A stretch of DNA of 64,000 nucleotides from positions 24,965,302 to 25,029,301 of the forward strand of contig CM053333.1 in NCBI GenBank assembly GCA_028583605.1, written 5' to 3'. The notes under the pieces are model-generated. The model searched no databases, was not told the DNA's origin, and saw nothing but the letters and a program-made list of their open reading frames with translations. Both the position numbers and the translations under genes were made by a program. Of this stretch, positions 12,004-24,207 are shown one piece after another. Numbering within the stretch: the first letter of the stretch is position 1; each line of letters begins with the position of its first letter. The stretch comes from Dastarcus helophoroides (Eukaryota > Arthropoda > Insecta > Coleoptera > Bothrideridae).

Positions 12004-14867
12004 TTTTATTTTGTCCAGCTAAACTCGGAATTGGTTAATTCGATTTTAATGAAACTTTTACTAAAATTTAGAATTTTTTTAAGAGTACCTTCTAGGCTAT
12101 TTTTATTCCAGTAAAACTCAATCTTTCACTTCTAAGGAGTTAATTGTGTCAACAATTTTACTTGAGGTTATACCACAGAACATATAAAAGAGAAACCAAC
12201 TGGCAATGTTTATTGCGCGAACCTATAAATCTATTCTAGTAAAATCAAATAAGAAATTATTTAATTTGAAATATGACATTATTGTGCCATTTTTTAAAAT
12301 TCTGTTCTTACAATAAAAGTGTAATTGTTCTTTATGGCATTCCATGTTTAAATTTGTAATCTAGTTTTTTTTGGCGAGTTTTTTTTCTCAAAAGTTCCCT
12401 ATTAAACACAACATTTGATTTTGTTTTGTTTAAACTGTTTCATTTATTCGAAAACTTCGACTATTGGAGACTTTAATCTTGAAAGCTCGAATTTAACATC
12501 AAAATTTTGTAAAATATATTTTTTTTTACATTATAGAAACAAAATCGAAAGATTAAATTTAAAATGGAAAAATTGAATTTAAAATCAAAAAATTCGACTT
12601 CGAAGCTGAAAATCTGAGCAACAATTTATATTTGAAATCGTAAATTCAAAATTTGTGAAAAAGTATAAAAATACGTGAAAAAACTTGAAATTCCTTCTCG
12701 AAATATCAAAACTTCTAGTTTCTACTCGACATTTCCAATTATTACTGATTAGGATTTTCCCAAAATTCTTGAAGAAATTACGAATTTTCATCCAAAATTA
12801 TCTATCAAGATTTCAAATTTCACTTGAAATTTTCATCTTTGTTTTTCCAAATTTTTAAGATTTTGTCAGGGGCATGCCGTGCTATGATGCAAAGAGGCAA
12901 CCGCATCAGGCGGCATTTTAAAAAGGCGGCATAAGCTGCTAATTCAAAATATAATTTGAGCCATTCAATAATTAACAATCGCTTTTCTATGGTGCTCTGA
13001 GCGCTTCATGCGGCTAATCGTTGAGTGCGGCTCCCGTTGAAATGTTAATGTTTTTTTTTAGTAATTCAGAACTTCTTTTATAACTCTTAATTATTTGATG
13101 TTCATGAAAAAGAAAAAAACTAAATTAAAACTTTGATAGTTTTTCATAAATGTAGAGTTTTTTCTCAAAATTTTTATTTTCCCTCAAAATTTTCATTGTT
13201 TTCTCAAAATTTCGAGTTAACATTTTAAAATTCTTATTATTTTTGAGACTTACCTAGAAATTTTGAAAAAGATTCGAATTGTGAAAAATATCCTTGAAAA
13301 TCTTGAGATCAAAGATGAACAAATAAATTTCGAGAATGTAGTCTATATTTCAAAAAGTCAAAAATACAAATTTAAAATCAAAATTTCAGGAGAAACGTGA
13401 CAATTAAAACTAAAAAATTAGAATCCGGAAAAAATCAGAATTTGAAAAAACATAATAATTTACGTAATATATAAAAAAAGCAAACATTTTTGGAATAATA
13501 TTGAATTGAAAAATAATTGCATTCGTTACAAAAGACATGAATTTTTTATTTTGGGAAATAATTGAATATTTGTAGAAAAAGACAAACTTTCAAGTTTCAA
13601 ATCGAAATGTGAAAATTGGAACTGAAATCCATCGAAATCCATAGAAAAAAGTGAAAATTTACAAAATAAAATTACTAATAATTGACAAGCTAAAAATAAA
13701 GTTTTCGAAAGGAATTTCGTCTCCACAAGACAAAAGTTTTAAAAGACCAAATTTGAAAATAAAATCAAAAATTTCAGGAAAGCATAATTTTGAAAACATG
13801 TAATTTTAAAAAAGTTCAAAGTCACCACAGAACTTTAAAAAGGTTCAAACTTTAAAAACCCCGGAAAATAAAATCAAATTATTAGAAATTTAGAACAAAA
13901 GTGGAAATTTTGACAATAAGTTATAACTAGTCGAAAAGTCGAAATTTTCAGAAATGATTGAAACTTGACCAAGTATTTGACTTTATTCTCGAAATGTACA
14001 CTTTTAATCTTAGAATTTGGCTCGAACTTTTCAAATTTCGCTCGAAATTTTCGGAATTTTGCTCGAAGTTTTCATATTCACTCGAGATTTCTAAATTTCT
14101 AGATTAAAGTTGAAAGTCAAAATTTTGAAAATAAATTTAAAATTTCGAGAAAAAGGATAAAATTTTGGAGGAATTGAAAATTTATAAAAAAAGTTCTCCG
14201 AATTTCGTATTTATTCCCTTTAGACTGGACTATTTAATTCGAAAAACGGTTGGAATTTTTGATAAAAGTAAAAATTGTAAAAAACAGGATTTTCAAAGTC
14301 GAATTTTGAAAAAATAAAAATTGCAAACAGCTTACCGAAAAAAAATTTCAGAATTCGTTGAGAAAAATGATATTTAAAAAAAATTCGAAAACTAAAAAAA
14401 AAATTAAAAATATTGAGAAAGAAAATTCTGAAAAAAATGAAATTTTGAAAGATTCAAAATGTTAAAAATTAAGGAATTTCACAAAAAGTAAAAAGTTTAA
14501 TAAGTCAAAAGATTTTAAAAAAGTAATTTTTTTTAAAAGTCAAAATCTTCAAGTAAAGTAAAAACGGAGAGGGTAATCAAATTTTTCAAAATTGATCGAA
14601 ATTTGGAAAGTGGAAGTTACTAAAAAAATTGCAACATTTTTGATAGTCGAGATTTTACGATAAAATCAAAGTCTCAGAACAGACGAAATTCCTCCAAATA
14701 GTAAACTAGAAAAATCGAAATTCTGAGCAAAATTAGAAATGTTCAAAACAACTCAAAATCCCGAAAAAGGTCAAAATTTAGAAATATTCGAACTTCAAAA
14801 ATATCGAAATTAAAACAAAAAGTAAACATACCTATTCAGGTTTTTAAAAAGTAGAATTTTTTGTAAA

Positions 14868-15001
14868 AGTCAACATTTTGAAAAAGTCGACATTTTGAAA
14901 AAGTCAACATTTTGAAAGTCAACATTTTGAAAAAGTCAACATTTTGAAAGTCGACATTTTGAAAAAGTCAACATTTTGAAAAAGTCAACATTTTGAAAAA
15001 A
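14868..15001. repeat. 17-bp tandem repeat (GTCAACATTTTGAAAAA)
   Basis: Seven or so neat copies of a 17-bp unit, alternating GTCAACATTTTGAA and GTCGACATTTTGAA, inside the hAT-like element. It is the cleanest local view of the short unit that appears in degraded form throughout the AT-rich arrays of the window. Confidence 0.8.
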
Positions 15002-15461
15002 GCAGAAAGAGATTGTGAATAAAGTTAAAATTTGCAAAAGTAACATTTTTCAAAAATTAAAATTTTCTAAAGTTGAAATCGAAGAACAAAATTTTTTAAA
15101 TAATCTAAAATTTGAGAAAAAATTATGATTAAAAAAGTGGAAAATTTTCAAAAAACTGGAAACTGAAATTTGTAATGTTCAATTGGAATGCCAACATTTG
15201 CAAAAGATCGATCAGTTAAAAAACATGGAATTTCAAAAAGTCGAATAAAAAAAAGTCGAAATATTCAAAAAGGCAAAACCTCGAAAAAAAAATGGAAATC
15301 TCGAAAGGAGCAAATATTTCGAAGAAATCGAAAATTTAAAATAAGTAAACAGATTCAAAAAAGGTGACATTTTTCAAAAAAAGTAGAAATTTTGAAAGAA
15401 GATTGACTCTTAAAAAAATGAAACTATTTTAAAAAGTGGCAGTGTTCAAAAAAATCAAAAC

Positions 15462-15671
15462 TTCAAATAAGATTTGATGGAACGGACTGGTCCTTGGTTA
15501 CCTTCAAAAATTGAAATACAGAACTTGTCCCCTGAAACCAAGAAAGATTAAAAAACACAACAAAGGTTGCTCTAACGCGTTTCGACAGCCAAGCTGTCAT
15601 CTTCAGGGAGAAACTGTTTCCCTCTGAAGATGACAGCTTGACAAGTTCTGTATTTCAATTTTTCAAATAAG
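15462..15671 (-). mobile_element. foldback element family A, compact copy with 10-bp target duplication
   Basis: The body of about 190 bp runs from ATTTGATGGAACGGACTGGT to GTTCTGTATTTCAATTTTT. The direct repeat TTCAAATAAG lies at 15462-15471 and 15662-15671. It contains the standard left arm (CCCCTGAAACCAAGAAAGAT, AACACAACAAAGGTTGCTC, GCGTTTCGACAGCCAAGC, ATCTTCAGGGAG) and a shortened inverse arm. It is inserted within the AT-rich filler of the hAT-like element, so it is younger than that filler. Confidence 0.8.
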
Positions 15672-16261
15672 AGTCAATATTTTCAAAAAAAGTATGATTT
15701 TGCCGAAAAGGTCAAATCTTCTAAATAAGGTGCAAATTGTTCAACAAGACAAAGAGTAGGATTTAAAAAATTCAAAACTTTCAGAAGGTCAAAAATTCTA
15801 GAATCAAAATTTTCGACATTTTTAAAAAACTGCGATTTTTAATAAAGCAGAATTTTTCAGAGAAAGTCGAAATTGATGAGAAAAGAAAAATCTCGAGAAA
15901 AAGCAAAAATATTAAAAAAATCAATATTTTCGAAAAGAGCCCAATTGTGAAGTGAAACGTTAAAAAGTATTTAAATTTTGAAAAGTTAATTTGAGGTTAC
16001 CAAAGATTCGTTTTTTCTTCAGCTGAAATTTAAACAAAGTGACAAGTGTATAATTTTTAACAATAAAAATGCATAACATTGGAAAAATGTTAAAATTTCG
16101 AGGAAAGGTCAAACTTTTTTGGAGGAAAAGTCGAAATTGTGAGAAAAAAATTGAGATTTAAAAAGAAAAAGTAGAAATTTTTAAACATGTCAAAATTGTC
16201 GACAAAAAATGATACATTCTCAAAAAGAGTAGAATTTTTCATATTCCTACTCCTTTCCTCA

Positions 16262-16432
16262 TCAATCATCAAAAATTGAAATTCAGAACTTGCCCTCTGA
16301 AACCAAGAAAAATTAAAAAAAACAAAGGTTGCTCTAAAGCGTTTCGACAGCCAAATTGACATCTTCAGTTTTTGAAGATAAACGGACTGGTTTTGGTAGA
16401 ACCAGTCCGTTCTACCAAAATCAAATCATCAA
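16262..16432 (+). mobile_element. foldback element family A, rearranged copy
   Basis: Starts AAATTGAAATTCAGAAC and ends GTCCGTTCTACCAAAA. Flanks are TCAATCATCAA (16262-16272) and TCAAATCATCAA (16421-16432), a target duplication with one inserted base. Most of the inverse arm is missing, and the terminal part shows a small secondary hairpin (ACGGACTGGTTTTGGTAGAACCAGTCCGT). Confidence 0.7.
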
Positions 16433-17174
16433 GGCGAGAATTGAGAATTGCATACAAACATGTATTGGGTTTGGGTCGAATTTCGGCCAAAAGCGATGAT
16501 AGTAATACATAAATAAAAAATCCCAACATTTCGGGAATAATGTCGAAACTAAAATACAAATTGCAGAACAAAAAACTGTGTTATTTTGAGGAAAAATATG
16601 AATTTTGATAAAAAAAACTCCAACATTTTTGAGAATAATAAAGAGAATTAAATTAAAAAGTATTTTTTCGGAAAAATTTATAATTTACGCTTTCAATTTT
16701 TATTATTTTCGTAATTTCAGGTATAAATTGTTTAGATAAACATTTAACTTTAAAAACTGTTCTACAATCTTTGAGAAAAAGTGGAAATTTCGAGTTTAAG
16801 GTCAGAATTTGAGGTAAAAAGTCGAAATTTCGAAGTTAAGGCCAGAATTTGAGGAAAAAAGTCAAATTTGAAATTGCCGCCAGGAGGTTATAATTTCGAC
16901 ATAGATTTCCATACTTTGTATTATCCGATATTACAAAAATTAGATATTTTAATCGAAACTTTGAAATAATTGCCACGCATGCTTTGATAAGCGCTTACAC
17001 TTAACTTTTTATCGATCATTTAACCCCGAATCGAAGTTCTTTTAATTGTTGTTTAAAAAAAAAATTTTATGGGGCGGCATTTGGAAGAGTTGCATCATAT
17101 TCAGAAAATTTATCGCGCGGCCCTGGATTCTGTTAAATGTTGCTGGGGCAACTAGGATTTATATTTTGAAAATA

Positions 17175-17335
17175 ATCTTTAAAAATTGAAATACAAATCT
17201 TGTACCCTGAAACCAAGAAAAATTAAAAAAACACAGCAGAGGTTTCGATAGCCAAGCTATCATTTTCAGAGATAATCTTTTTTGGTTTCAGAGGACAAGA
17301 TTTGTATTTCAATTTTTGAAGATAACCAAGGCCCA
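17175..17335 (+). mobile_element. foldback element family A, copy without clear target duplication
   Basis: Hairpin from AAAATTGAAATACAAATCTT to AAGATTTGTATTTCAATTTT followed by GAAGATAACCAAGGCCCAGTC. The central arms are largely deleted. It lies just outside the right end of the hAT-like element. 17340-18145 to its right is unique-looking DNA with no gene I can support. Confidence 0.65.
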
Positions 17336-18149
17336 GTCTTAATAAATCTTGTTTACTTCAAAACAAACCTTAACCCAAATTTATTTTAAGTAAAGCTATC
17401 AGTTGAACGTTCAATTTAAAGACTACTACAAAAAAAATAGTGGACGATTATCCAGTGAATGATAGTATGGTATAATATTTCTGGTTGAGTTTCATAGTTT
17501 AAAATTCACGAAGTTTGGGTTGTATCAAATTACATAAAGTAATTTAAAAGGAAAGCAGTTGGGAGAAAACAAAAAGGGGATTACGGTGTGTCCATTTAAC
17601 GAAGGCAAAGGCAGAGATTACATATACATATGCACACATGATGGGAGCAGGTAGGTAAACTAAAGAAACGAGTTTAGAGGGTTCGCAAAGAAGCCCATGC
17701 CAAGGGTAACGGATAGGTGACCAATGTCCAGTAAATATTATGTAAATGAAGCCAGAACTAAGGGACATATTCAAATCGGAACCGCTTCTTCTTCCGTGGG
17801 AACGAAAATCTTGCAACCTGCATGCTTTTATCCGTTAAAACTGCCTAGACGCAATTTATCAACATCTAATCTGGTTAAATAAAATTATGATAGAATGTTA
17901 CGCCAACGGTCGCTTTCGGTTATAAATAATCATAAAAATAAAAATGCTTTTCCTCTTAAGGCAATTTAGCAAATGACAACAAAGTTAATTAATAGATAAC
18001 ATCTAAACCACCAAGCCAAACACGTGACTTAATAATGTACAAAAGATTCCTTCCCTTTACCACATCGGTAATTGGTGACTGGCGATACTAATTCGTCAGC
18101 AGAACTAGTATTCTCTAGTTCTGACCTCACTGATTGACGTTTCTGATAT

Positions 18150-19440
18150 AAGAAGGATTCAAATCCTCGTAACAGGATCAATCCTTGTAACAGGATCAAT
18201 CCTTGTAACAGGATTAAATCCTCGTAACAGGATCAAATCCTCTTAACAGGATCAAATCCTTCTAATAGGGTCAACTCCTCGTAACAGAATCAAATCCTCG
18301 TTACAGAACCAAATCCTCGCAACGGGATCAAATCCTCGTAACTGGATCAAATCCACGTAACAGGATCAACTTCTCGTAACAGGGCCAACTCCTTCTAATA
18401 GGGTCAACTCCTCGTAACAGGATTCAAGTTCCCGTGACAGGATTCAAATTCTCGTAACAGGATTCAAATTTTCATGACAGGATTCAAATTCTCGTAACAG
18501 GATTCAAATCCTCGTAACAGGATTCAAACTTTCGTAATAAGATTCGAATTCTGTTACGAAAGTTTGAATTCTGTTACGAGGATTTAAAATTCTGGTAACA
18601 GGATCAAGACCTCGTAACAGAATCAAATCCTTGCAACGGGATCAAATTCTCGTAACAGTATCAAATCCTCCTAATAGGGTCAACTCCTCGTAACAAAATC
18701 AAATCCTTGTAATGGGATCAAATCCTCGTAACAGGATCAACTTCTCGTAACAGGGCCAACTCCTCGTAACAGGATTCAAATTCCCATGACAGGGTTCAAA
18801 TTCCCGTAACAGGATTCAAATTCCTGTGGCAGAATTCAAATTTTCGTAACAGGATTCAAATCCTCGTAACAGGAATCAAACTTTTGTAACAAGATTCGAA
18901 TCCTGTACGAAAGTTTGAATCCTGTTAAGAGGATTTGAAATTCTGGTAACAAAATCAAGTCCTCGTAACAGAATCAAATCCTTGCAACGGGATCAAATCC
19001 TCGTAACAGTATCAAATCCTCCTGACAGGGTCAAATCCTCGTAATAAAATCAAATCCTCGCAATGGGATCAAATCCTCGTAACAGGATCAACGCCTCGTA
19101 ACAGGGTCAACTCCTCGTAATATGATTCAAATTCACATGACAAGATTCAAATTCCCGTAACAGGATTCAAATTTCCGTGACAGGATTCAAATTCTCGTAA
19201 CAGGATTCAAATCCTCGTAACAAGATTCAAAGTTTTGTAAATTGAAATACAGAACTTGTCCCCTGAAACCAAGAAAGATTAAAAAACACAACAATGCGTT
19301 TCGACAGCCAAACTGTCATCTTCAGAGAGAGCAGTATCTCTCTGAAGATAACCAAGGGCCAGTCCGTTCCCAAAAAATCAAAGTTTCCTAACAGGATTCA
19401 AATCTTCGTAACAGAATTAGAATTTTCGTATCAAAATCCA
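18150..19440. repeat. 19-20 bp palindromic satellite (GTAACAGGATCAAATCCTC)
   Basis: More than fifty degenerate units of GTAACAGGATCAAATCCTC, with a 20-bp variant GTAACAGGATTCAAATCCTC. Each unit contains the near-palindrome GGATTTGATCC/GGATCAAATCC. Two inverted pieces (about 18541-18600 and 18893-18950, both with CGAAAGTTTGAAT) sit about 352 bp apart, giving a higher-order repeat. A foldback element interrupts the array at 19227-19390. Confidence 0.9.
19227..19390 (+). mobile_element. foldback element family A inserted in the 19-bp satellite
   Basis: The body 19240-19377 begins AATTGAAATACAGAACTTG and ends CCAGTCCGTTCCCAAAAAA. Flanks are TCAAAGTTTTGTA (19227-19239) and TCAAAGTTTCCTA (19378-19390), matching 11 of 13. 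Because satellite units resemble one another, part of this match could reflect the target array rather than a true duplication. The inverse arm is deleted through the repeated word TGAAGAT. Confidence 0.7.
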
Positions 19441-19625
19441 GAACACAGAGGAGTTCGAAGCTGAGTATTCACCTTTAGATATTTTTTAAAACTTATCTTC
19501 TACCTAATATTGATTACACTTATTTTTATTTGGTTTCATCGTCGTCTGTTTCTTCTTCCAGGGTTATGGTAGAAACGAAAAATCCAAATAAGCTGAATGT
19601 AAACTGAATTTAGTGGACTGGACTT
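19440..19625. repeat. satellite-linked segment, copy 1 of a duplication
   Basis: The single-copy-looking stretch GAGGAGTTCGAAGCTGAGTA...ATCCAAATAAG follows the satellite and recurs at 23468-23645, also right after the satellite. The two copies match closely over about 180 bp (TATTCACCTTTAGATAT, TTCTACCTAATATTGAT). Confidence 0.75.
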
Positions 19626-19639
19626 CAAAAATAAGAAAA

Positions 19640-22600
19640 AAAAGACTTGAAATCGATAGAACAAATTCTCACAATTTTTTATATTTATTCTTACTCAACT
19701 TGACTATTCGACTTTTTAAACTTTTCGTTCGAATTTTTTAAAATTTGGTCAAAAATTGCAAAAATTCTCAAAAAAAGTAAATTTCTAGATTAGGAGTTTC
19801 AAATTTTGAGATTCAATTAGAAATTTCAAGAAAAAGGAAAACATTTGGAAGAACTCAAAATTTATAGAAAAATACCTCAAAATGTTGTACTTATTCCCCT
19901 TAAACTCGACTAAGTATTCGACTTTATTCCCAAAATGTAAACTTTTAATCTTAGAATTTGGCTCGAACTTTTCAAGTTTCGTTCGAAATTTTCAGAATTT
20001 AGCTCGAATTTTGATATATTTGCTCGAGATTTCTAAGAAAAAGTCTTTGTTTCTACATTAAAGTTGAAAGTCAAAATTTTAAAATTAAATTTGAAATTTC
20101 GAGAAAAAGGATAAAATTTTGGAAGACTTGCAAATTTATAGAAATAATTCTCAAAATTTCGTATTTTAGACCCTTTAGACTCGACTATTTGATTTTCCTC
20201 CCGAAATTCCCAAAATTTCGCTCGAAATTTACAAGAAAAGGTCTAAATTTGTAGATTAAAGTCAAAAGCCAAAATTTTGAGAAAAAGTCAAAATTTCGGA
20301 AGAACGCGAAATTTATAGAAACATTACTATCATCATTCGACTTTTTTCAAACTTCAAAATTTCTTGAAAAGTCTAAAGCTCTCAAAATTTTGAATGCTTA
20401 ATATTAGAATTTCGCTCAAAATTTCAAACAAAAGGTTCAAATTTCTAGATTAAAGTCGAAAGTCAAAATTTTGGAAGAACTAAAAATTTATAGAAACATT
20501 ACTCTCATTATTCGATTTTTTTTTCAAATTTCAAAATTTCTGGAAAAGTGTAAAGCTCTCAAAATTTTGAATGTTTAATATTAGAATTTCGCTCAAAATT
20601 TCAAAGAAAAAGTCCAAGTTTCTAGATTAAAGTCGAAAGCCAAAATTATGAGAAAGAATAAAAATTTCGGAGGAACGCAAAATTTATAGAGACGTTATTC
20701 TCATTATTCGTTTTTTTCTTCAAATTTCAAAATTTCTGGAAAAGTCCAAAGCTCTCGAAATTTTGAACGTTTAATATAAGAACTTCCCTTGAAATTTCAA
20801 AGCAGTTTCTAGATTAAAGTCAAAAGCCCAAATTTTGAGAAAAAAGTCAAAATTTCGGAAGAACGCAAAATTTATAGAAACATTACTCTCATTGTTAGAC
20901 TTTTTTTTGATGTTTAATATTAGAATTTTGCTCGAAATTTCAAAGAAAAAGTCTAAATTTCTAGATTAAAGTCGAAAGCCAAAATTTTGAGAAAAAAAGT
21001 CAAATATTTGGAAGAACGCAAAATTTATAGAAACATTACTCTCATTATTAGACCTTTTCTTCAAATTTAAGAATTTCTGGAATAGTCTAAAGCTCTCGAA
21101 ATTTCAACGTTTAATCGTAGAATTCACTCAAAATTTTAAAGAAAAATACCAAATTTCTAAATTAAAGTCGAAAGTCAAAATTTTGTGAATAAAAAGTCAA
21201 AATTTCGGAAGAACGCAAAATTTATAGAGACATTACTCTCATTATTCGACTTTTTTTGTAATTTTAAAATTTCTGGAAAACTGAAAAGCTCTCGAAATTT
21301 TTAATGTTTAATATTAGAACTTCCCTCGAAATTTCAAAGAAAAAGTCTAAGTTTCTAGTATAAGTCGGAAGCCAAAATTTTAAGAAAAAGTTAATATTTC
21401 GGAAGAACGCAAAATTTATAGAAACATTACTCTCATTATTCGACTTTTCTTGAAATTTTAAAATTTCTGGAAAAGTCTAAAGCTCTCGAAATTTTGAACC
21501 TTTAATATTAAAACTTTGCTCGAAATTTCAAAGAAAAAGTCCAAGTTTCTAGATTAAAGTCGGAAGCCAAAATTTTGAGAAAAAGTCAAAATTTCGAAAG
21601 AACGCAAAATTTATAGAAACATTACTCTCATTATTCGACTTTTTTTGAAATTTAAAAATTTCTGGAAAACTCTAAAGCTTTCAAAATTTTGAATATTTAA
21701 TATTAGAATTTCACTCGAAATTTCAAAGAAAAGGTCCAAATTTCTATATTAAAGTCGAAAGTCAGAATTTCGGAAGAACATTACTCTCATTATTCGACTT
21801 TTTTTTGTTCAAGTTTCGAGATTAAAGTCGAAAGCCGAAATTTTGAGAAAAAAAGTTCGAAAGAACGCAAAGTTTATAGAAACATTACTCTCATTATTCG
21901 ACTTTTTCTCCAAATTTCAAAATTTCTGGAAAAGTCCAAAGCTCTCGAAATTTTGAACGCTTAATATAAGAACTTCCCTCGAAATTTCAAAGAAGTTTCT
22001 AGATTAAAGTCAAAAGCCCAAATTTTGGGAAAAAAGTCAAAATTTCGGAAGAACGCAAAATTTATAGAAACATTATTCTTATTGTTCGACTTTTTTTTGA
22101 AATTTCAAAATTTCTGGAAAAGTCTAAAACTTTCGAAATTTTGAACGTTTAATATTAGAATTTTGCTCGAAATTTCAAAGAAAAAGTCCAAGTTTCTAGA
22201 TTAAAGTCGGAAGCCAAAAGTTTGAGAAAAAGTTAAAATTTCGGAAGAACGCAAAATTTATAGAAACATTACTCTCATTATTCGACCTTTTCTTCAAATT
22301 TAAAAATTTCTGGAATAGTCTAAACCTCTCGAAATTTCAACGTTTAATCGTAGAATTGACTCAAAACTTTAAAGAAAATGTCCAAATTTCTAGATTAAAG
22401 TCGAAATCCAAAATTTTGACAAAAAAAGTCAAAATTTTGGAAGAACGTAAAATTTATAGAAACATTACCCTCATTGTTCGACATTTTTTTCTAATTTCAA
22501 AATTTCTGGAAAAGGGTAAAGCTCTCGAAATTCTGAACTTTTAATATTAGAACTTCGCTCGAAATTTCAAAGAAAAGTCCAAGTTTTGAGATTAAAGTCG

Positions 22601-23080
22601 AAAGCCAAAATTTGGAGAAAAAAGTTCGGAAGAACGCAACATTTATAGAAACAATACTCTCATTATTCGACTTTTTCTTCAAATTTCAAAATTTCTGGAA
22701 AAGTCCAAAGCTCTCGAAACTTTGAACGTTTAATATAAGAACTTCCCTCGAAATTTCAAAGAAGTTTCTAGATTAAAGTCGAAAGCCAAAATTTTGAGAA
22801 AAAAAGTCAACATTTCGGAAAAACGCAAAATTTATAGAAACGTTACTTTCATTATTCGACTTTTTCTTTATATTTTAAACTTTCTTGAAAAGTCTAAAGC
22901 TCTCGAAATTTTGAACGCTTAATATTAGAATTTCGCTCAAAATTTCAAGTAAAAACTCAAAGTTTCTATATTAAAGTCGAAAGTCAAAATTTTGAGTCAA
23001 AATTTTGAGAAAGTCAAAATTTCGGAAGAAGGCATAATTTATAAAAAAAATTTCTCTCATTATTCGACTTTTTCTTCAAC
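19640..23080. repeat. about 195-bp tandem array
   Basis: The phrase AAATTTATAGAAACATTACT recurs at about 20316, 20491, 20687, 20875, 21028, 21225, 21419 and 21614 and on to 23.05 kb. Spacing is mostly 188-197 bp with shorter deleted units (153, 175). Other fixed words are GTCTAAAGCTCTCGAAATTT and TTTCTAGATTAAAGTCGAAA. The first 0.6 kb is a looser, related pre-array. There are no genes. Confidence 0.9.
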
Positions 23081-23082
23081 AG

Positions 23083-23467
23083 GATCAAATCCTCGTAACA
23101 GGATCAAATCGTCGTAACAGGATAAAATCCTCCTAACAGGATCAAATCCTGGTAACCTGATCAAATCCTCCTAACAGGATCAAATCCTTCTAACAGGATC
23201 AAATCTTCCTAACAGGATCAAATCCTCCTAAGAGGATCAAATCCTCCTAAGAGGATCAAATCCTCCTAAGAGGATCAAATCCTCGTAACAGGATCAGGTC
23301 CTCGTAACAGGATTCAAATTTCGGTGACAGGATTCACATTCTCGTAACACGATTCAAGTTTTCATAACAGGATTCAAATCCTCGTAACAGGATTCAAATC
23401 CTTGTAACAGGATTCAAATCCTCGTAACAGGATTCAAATCTTTGTAACAGAATTCGAATCTTCATAG
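23083..23467. repeat. second block of the 19-20 bp palindromic satellite
   Basis: About twenty units of CTAACAGGATCAAATCCTC / GTAACAGGATTCAAATCCTC. It abuts the 195-bp array without spacer on the left and the duplicated 180-bp segment on the right, mirroring the order at 18.15-19.62 kb. Confidence 0.9.
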
Positions 23468-23645
23468 CAAAATCCAGAACAGAGAGGAGTTCGAGCTGAG
23501 TATTCACCTTTAGATATCTTTTGTAGCGTGTCTTCTACCTAATATTGATCACACTTATTTTTATTTGGCTTCATCGTAGTCTCTTTCTTTTTCCAGGGTT
23601 GTGGAAGGAACGAAAAATCCAAATAAGATGAATGTAAACAGAATC
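23468..23645. repeat. satellite-linked segment, copy 2 of a duplication
   Basis: Second copy of the segment at 19440-19625 (GAGGAGTTCGAGCTGAGTAT...AATCCAAATAAGATG). 23646-24205 to its right is unique-looking; a 75-codon frame there (23897-24124) has no recognisable features. Confidence 0.75.
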
Positions 23646-24207
23646 TAGAACTGAGAGGATTCGATTCATCCTTAGATATTATTCTATGGCGTGTTCTCGA
23701 CTTAACACTTTTTTTTTAAATATGATCAATTTTACGTGGCTATATTCGATATTTTTGCACTTCGAGCATCACATGATTTAGATTTAATATCGCAAACGCA
23801 AGTGTTAAAATCACAGGATAAGAAATATAAATAAGTACTAATAACAGCCATTTAAATAATCATTGCTTATTTTTAAATCTTTAGAATGTTACACTTATGG
23901 CTATTAGACCTCCACGAACGTCACGGCGTCGCAATTTTGATAGCAATCGCATTGTCGCTCATTGGACAAATATTTTACGTAGAAGTCTCCATTTAAAAAA
24001 GATAATGCACTGCATTGTCGAATGTAATACAATTATACCAAATTATGCGTTGTTATGTTATGTTACGTTATTAAAAATATACCAAGATGACAAAAATATG
24101 CATGAAGATGCAATTTGCTCATAATCCACTCTTTAGTTATTAGCTGAAAAGGGAAGTTATAGCCTTGGAGCTAGAAGTTTTAAAGCCATGATTACTTGCT
24201 TATAAAA

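Larger units (their letters stand above)
12859..17133. mobile_element. hAT-like non-autonomous element filled with AT-rich array DNA
   Basis: The left end at 12867 reads CAGGGGCATGCCGTGC. The right end at 17125, reverse complemented, reads CAGGGCCGCGCGATAAA. Both ends then carry ATGATGCAA and GGCGGCATTT-type subterminal motifs. The flanks are GATTTTGT (12859-12866) and GATTCTGT (17126-17133): an 8-bp target duplication with one mismatch, as expected of hAT transposons. The 4,259-bp interior has no transposase frame. It is a run of GAAATTTTGAAAAAGTC-type degenerate repeats with two nested foldback copies (15.46 and 16.26 kb). Ends, subterminal GGCGGC motifs and duplication support hAT by established family features. 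Confidence 0.7.

Noticed and set aside
11543..12114. Long Ser-Gln-Ser-Val proteins
   Set aside because: A stop-free tetranucleotide repeat gives open frames by arithmetic.
17544..17816. 90-codon minus-strand frame in unique DNA
   Set aside because: It begins at TTG rather than ATG, has no recognisable domain or splice context, and does not match the COUP-TF ligand-binding domain.
18421..18500. tRNA-like GATTCAAxTTC words
   Set aside because: They are part of the satellite unit; no cloverleaf arms can be drawn.
18150..19440. CRISPR-like array
   Set aside because: The 19-20 bp units are contiguous, with no unique spacers, and the setting is eukaryotic.
23897..24124. 75-codon plus-strand frame starting MAIRPPRTSRRR
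   Set aside because: It has an ATG but no recognisable family or supporting features and is surrounded by repeats; a chance frame is more likely.
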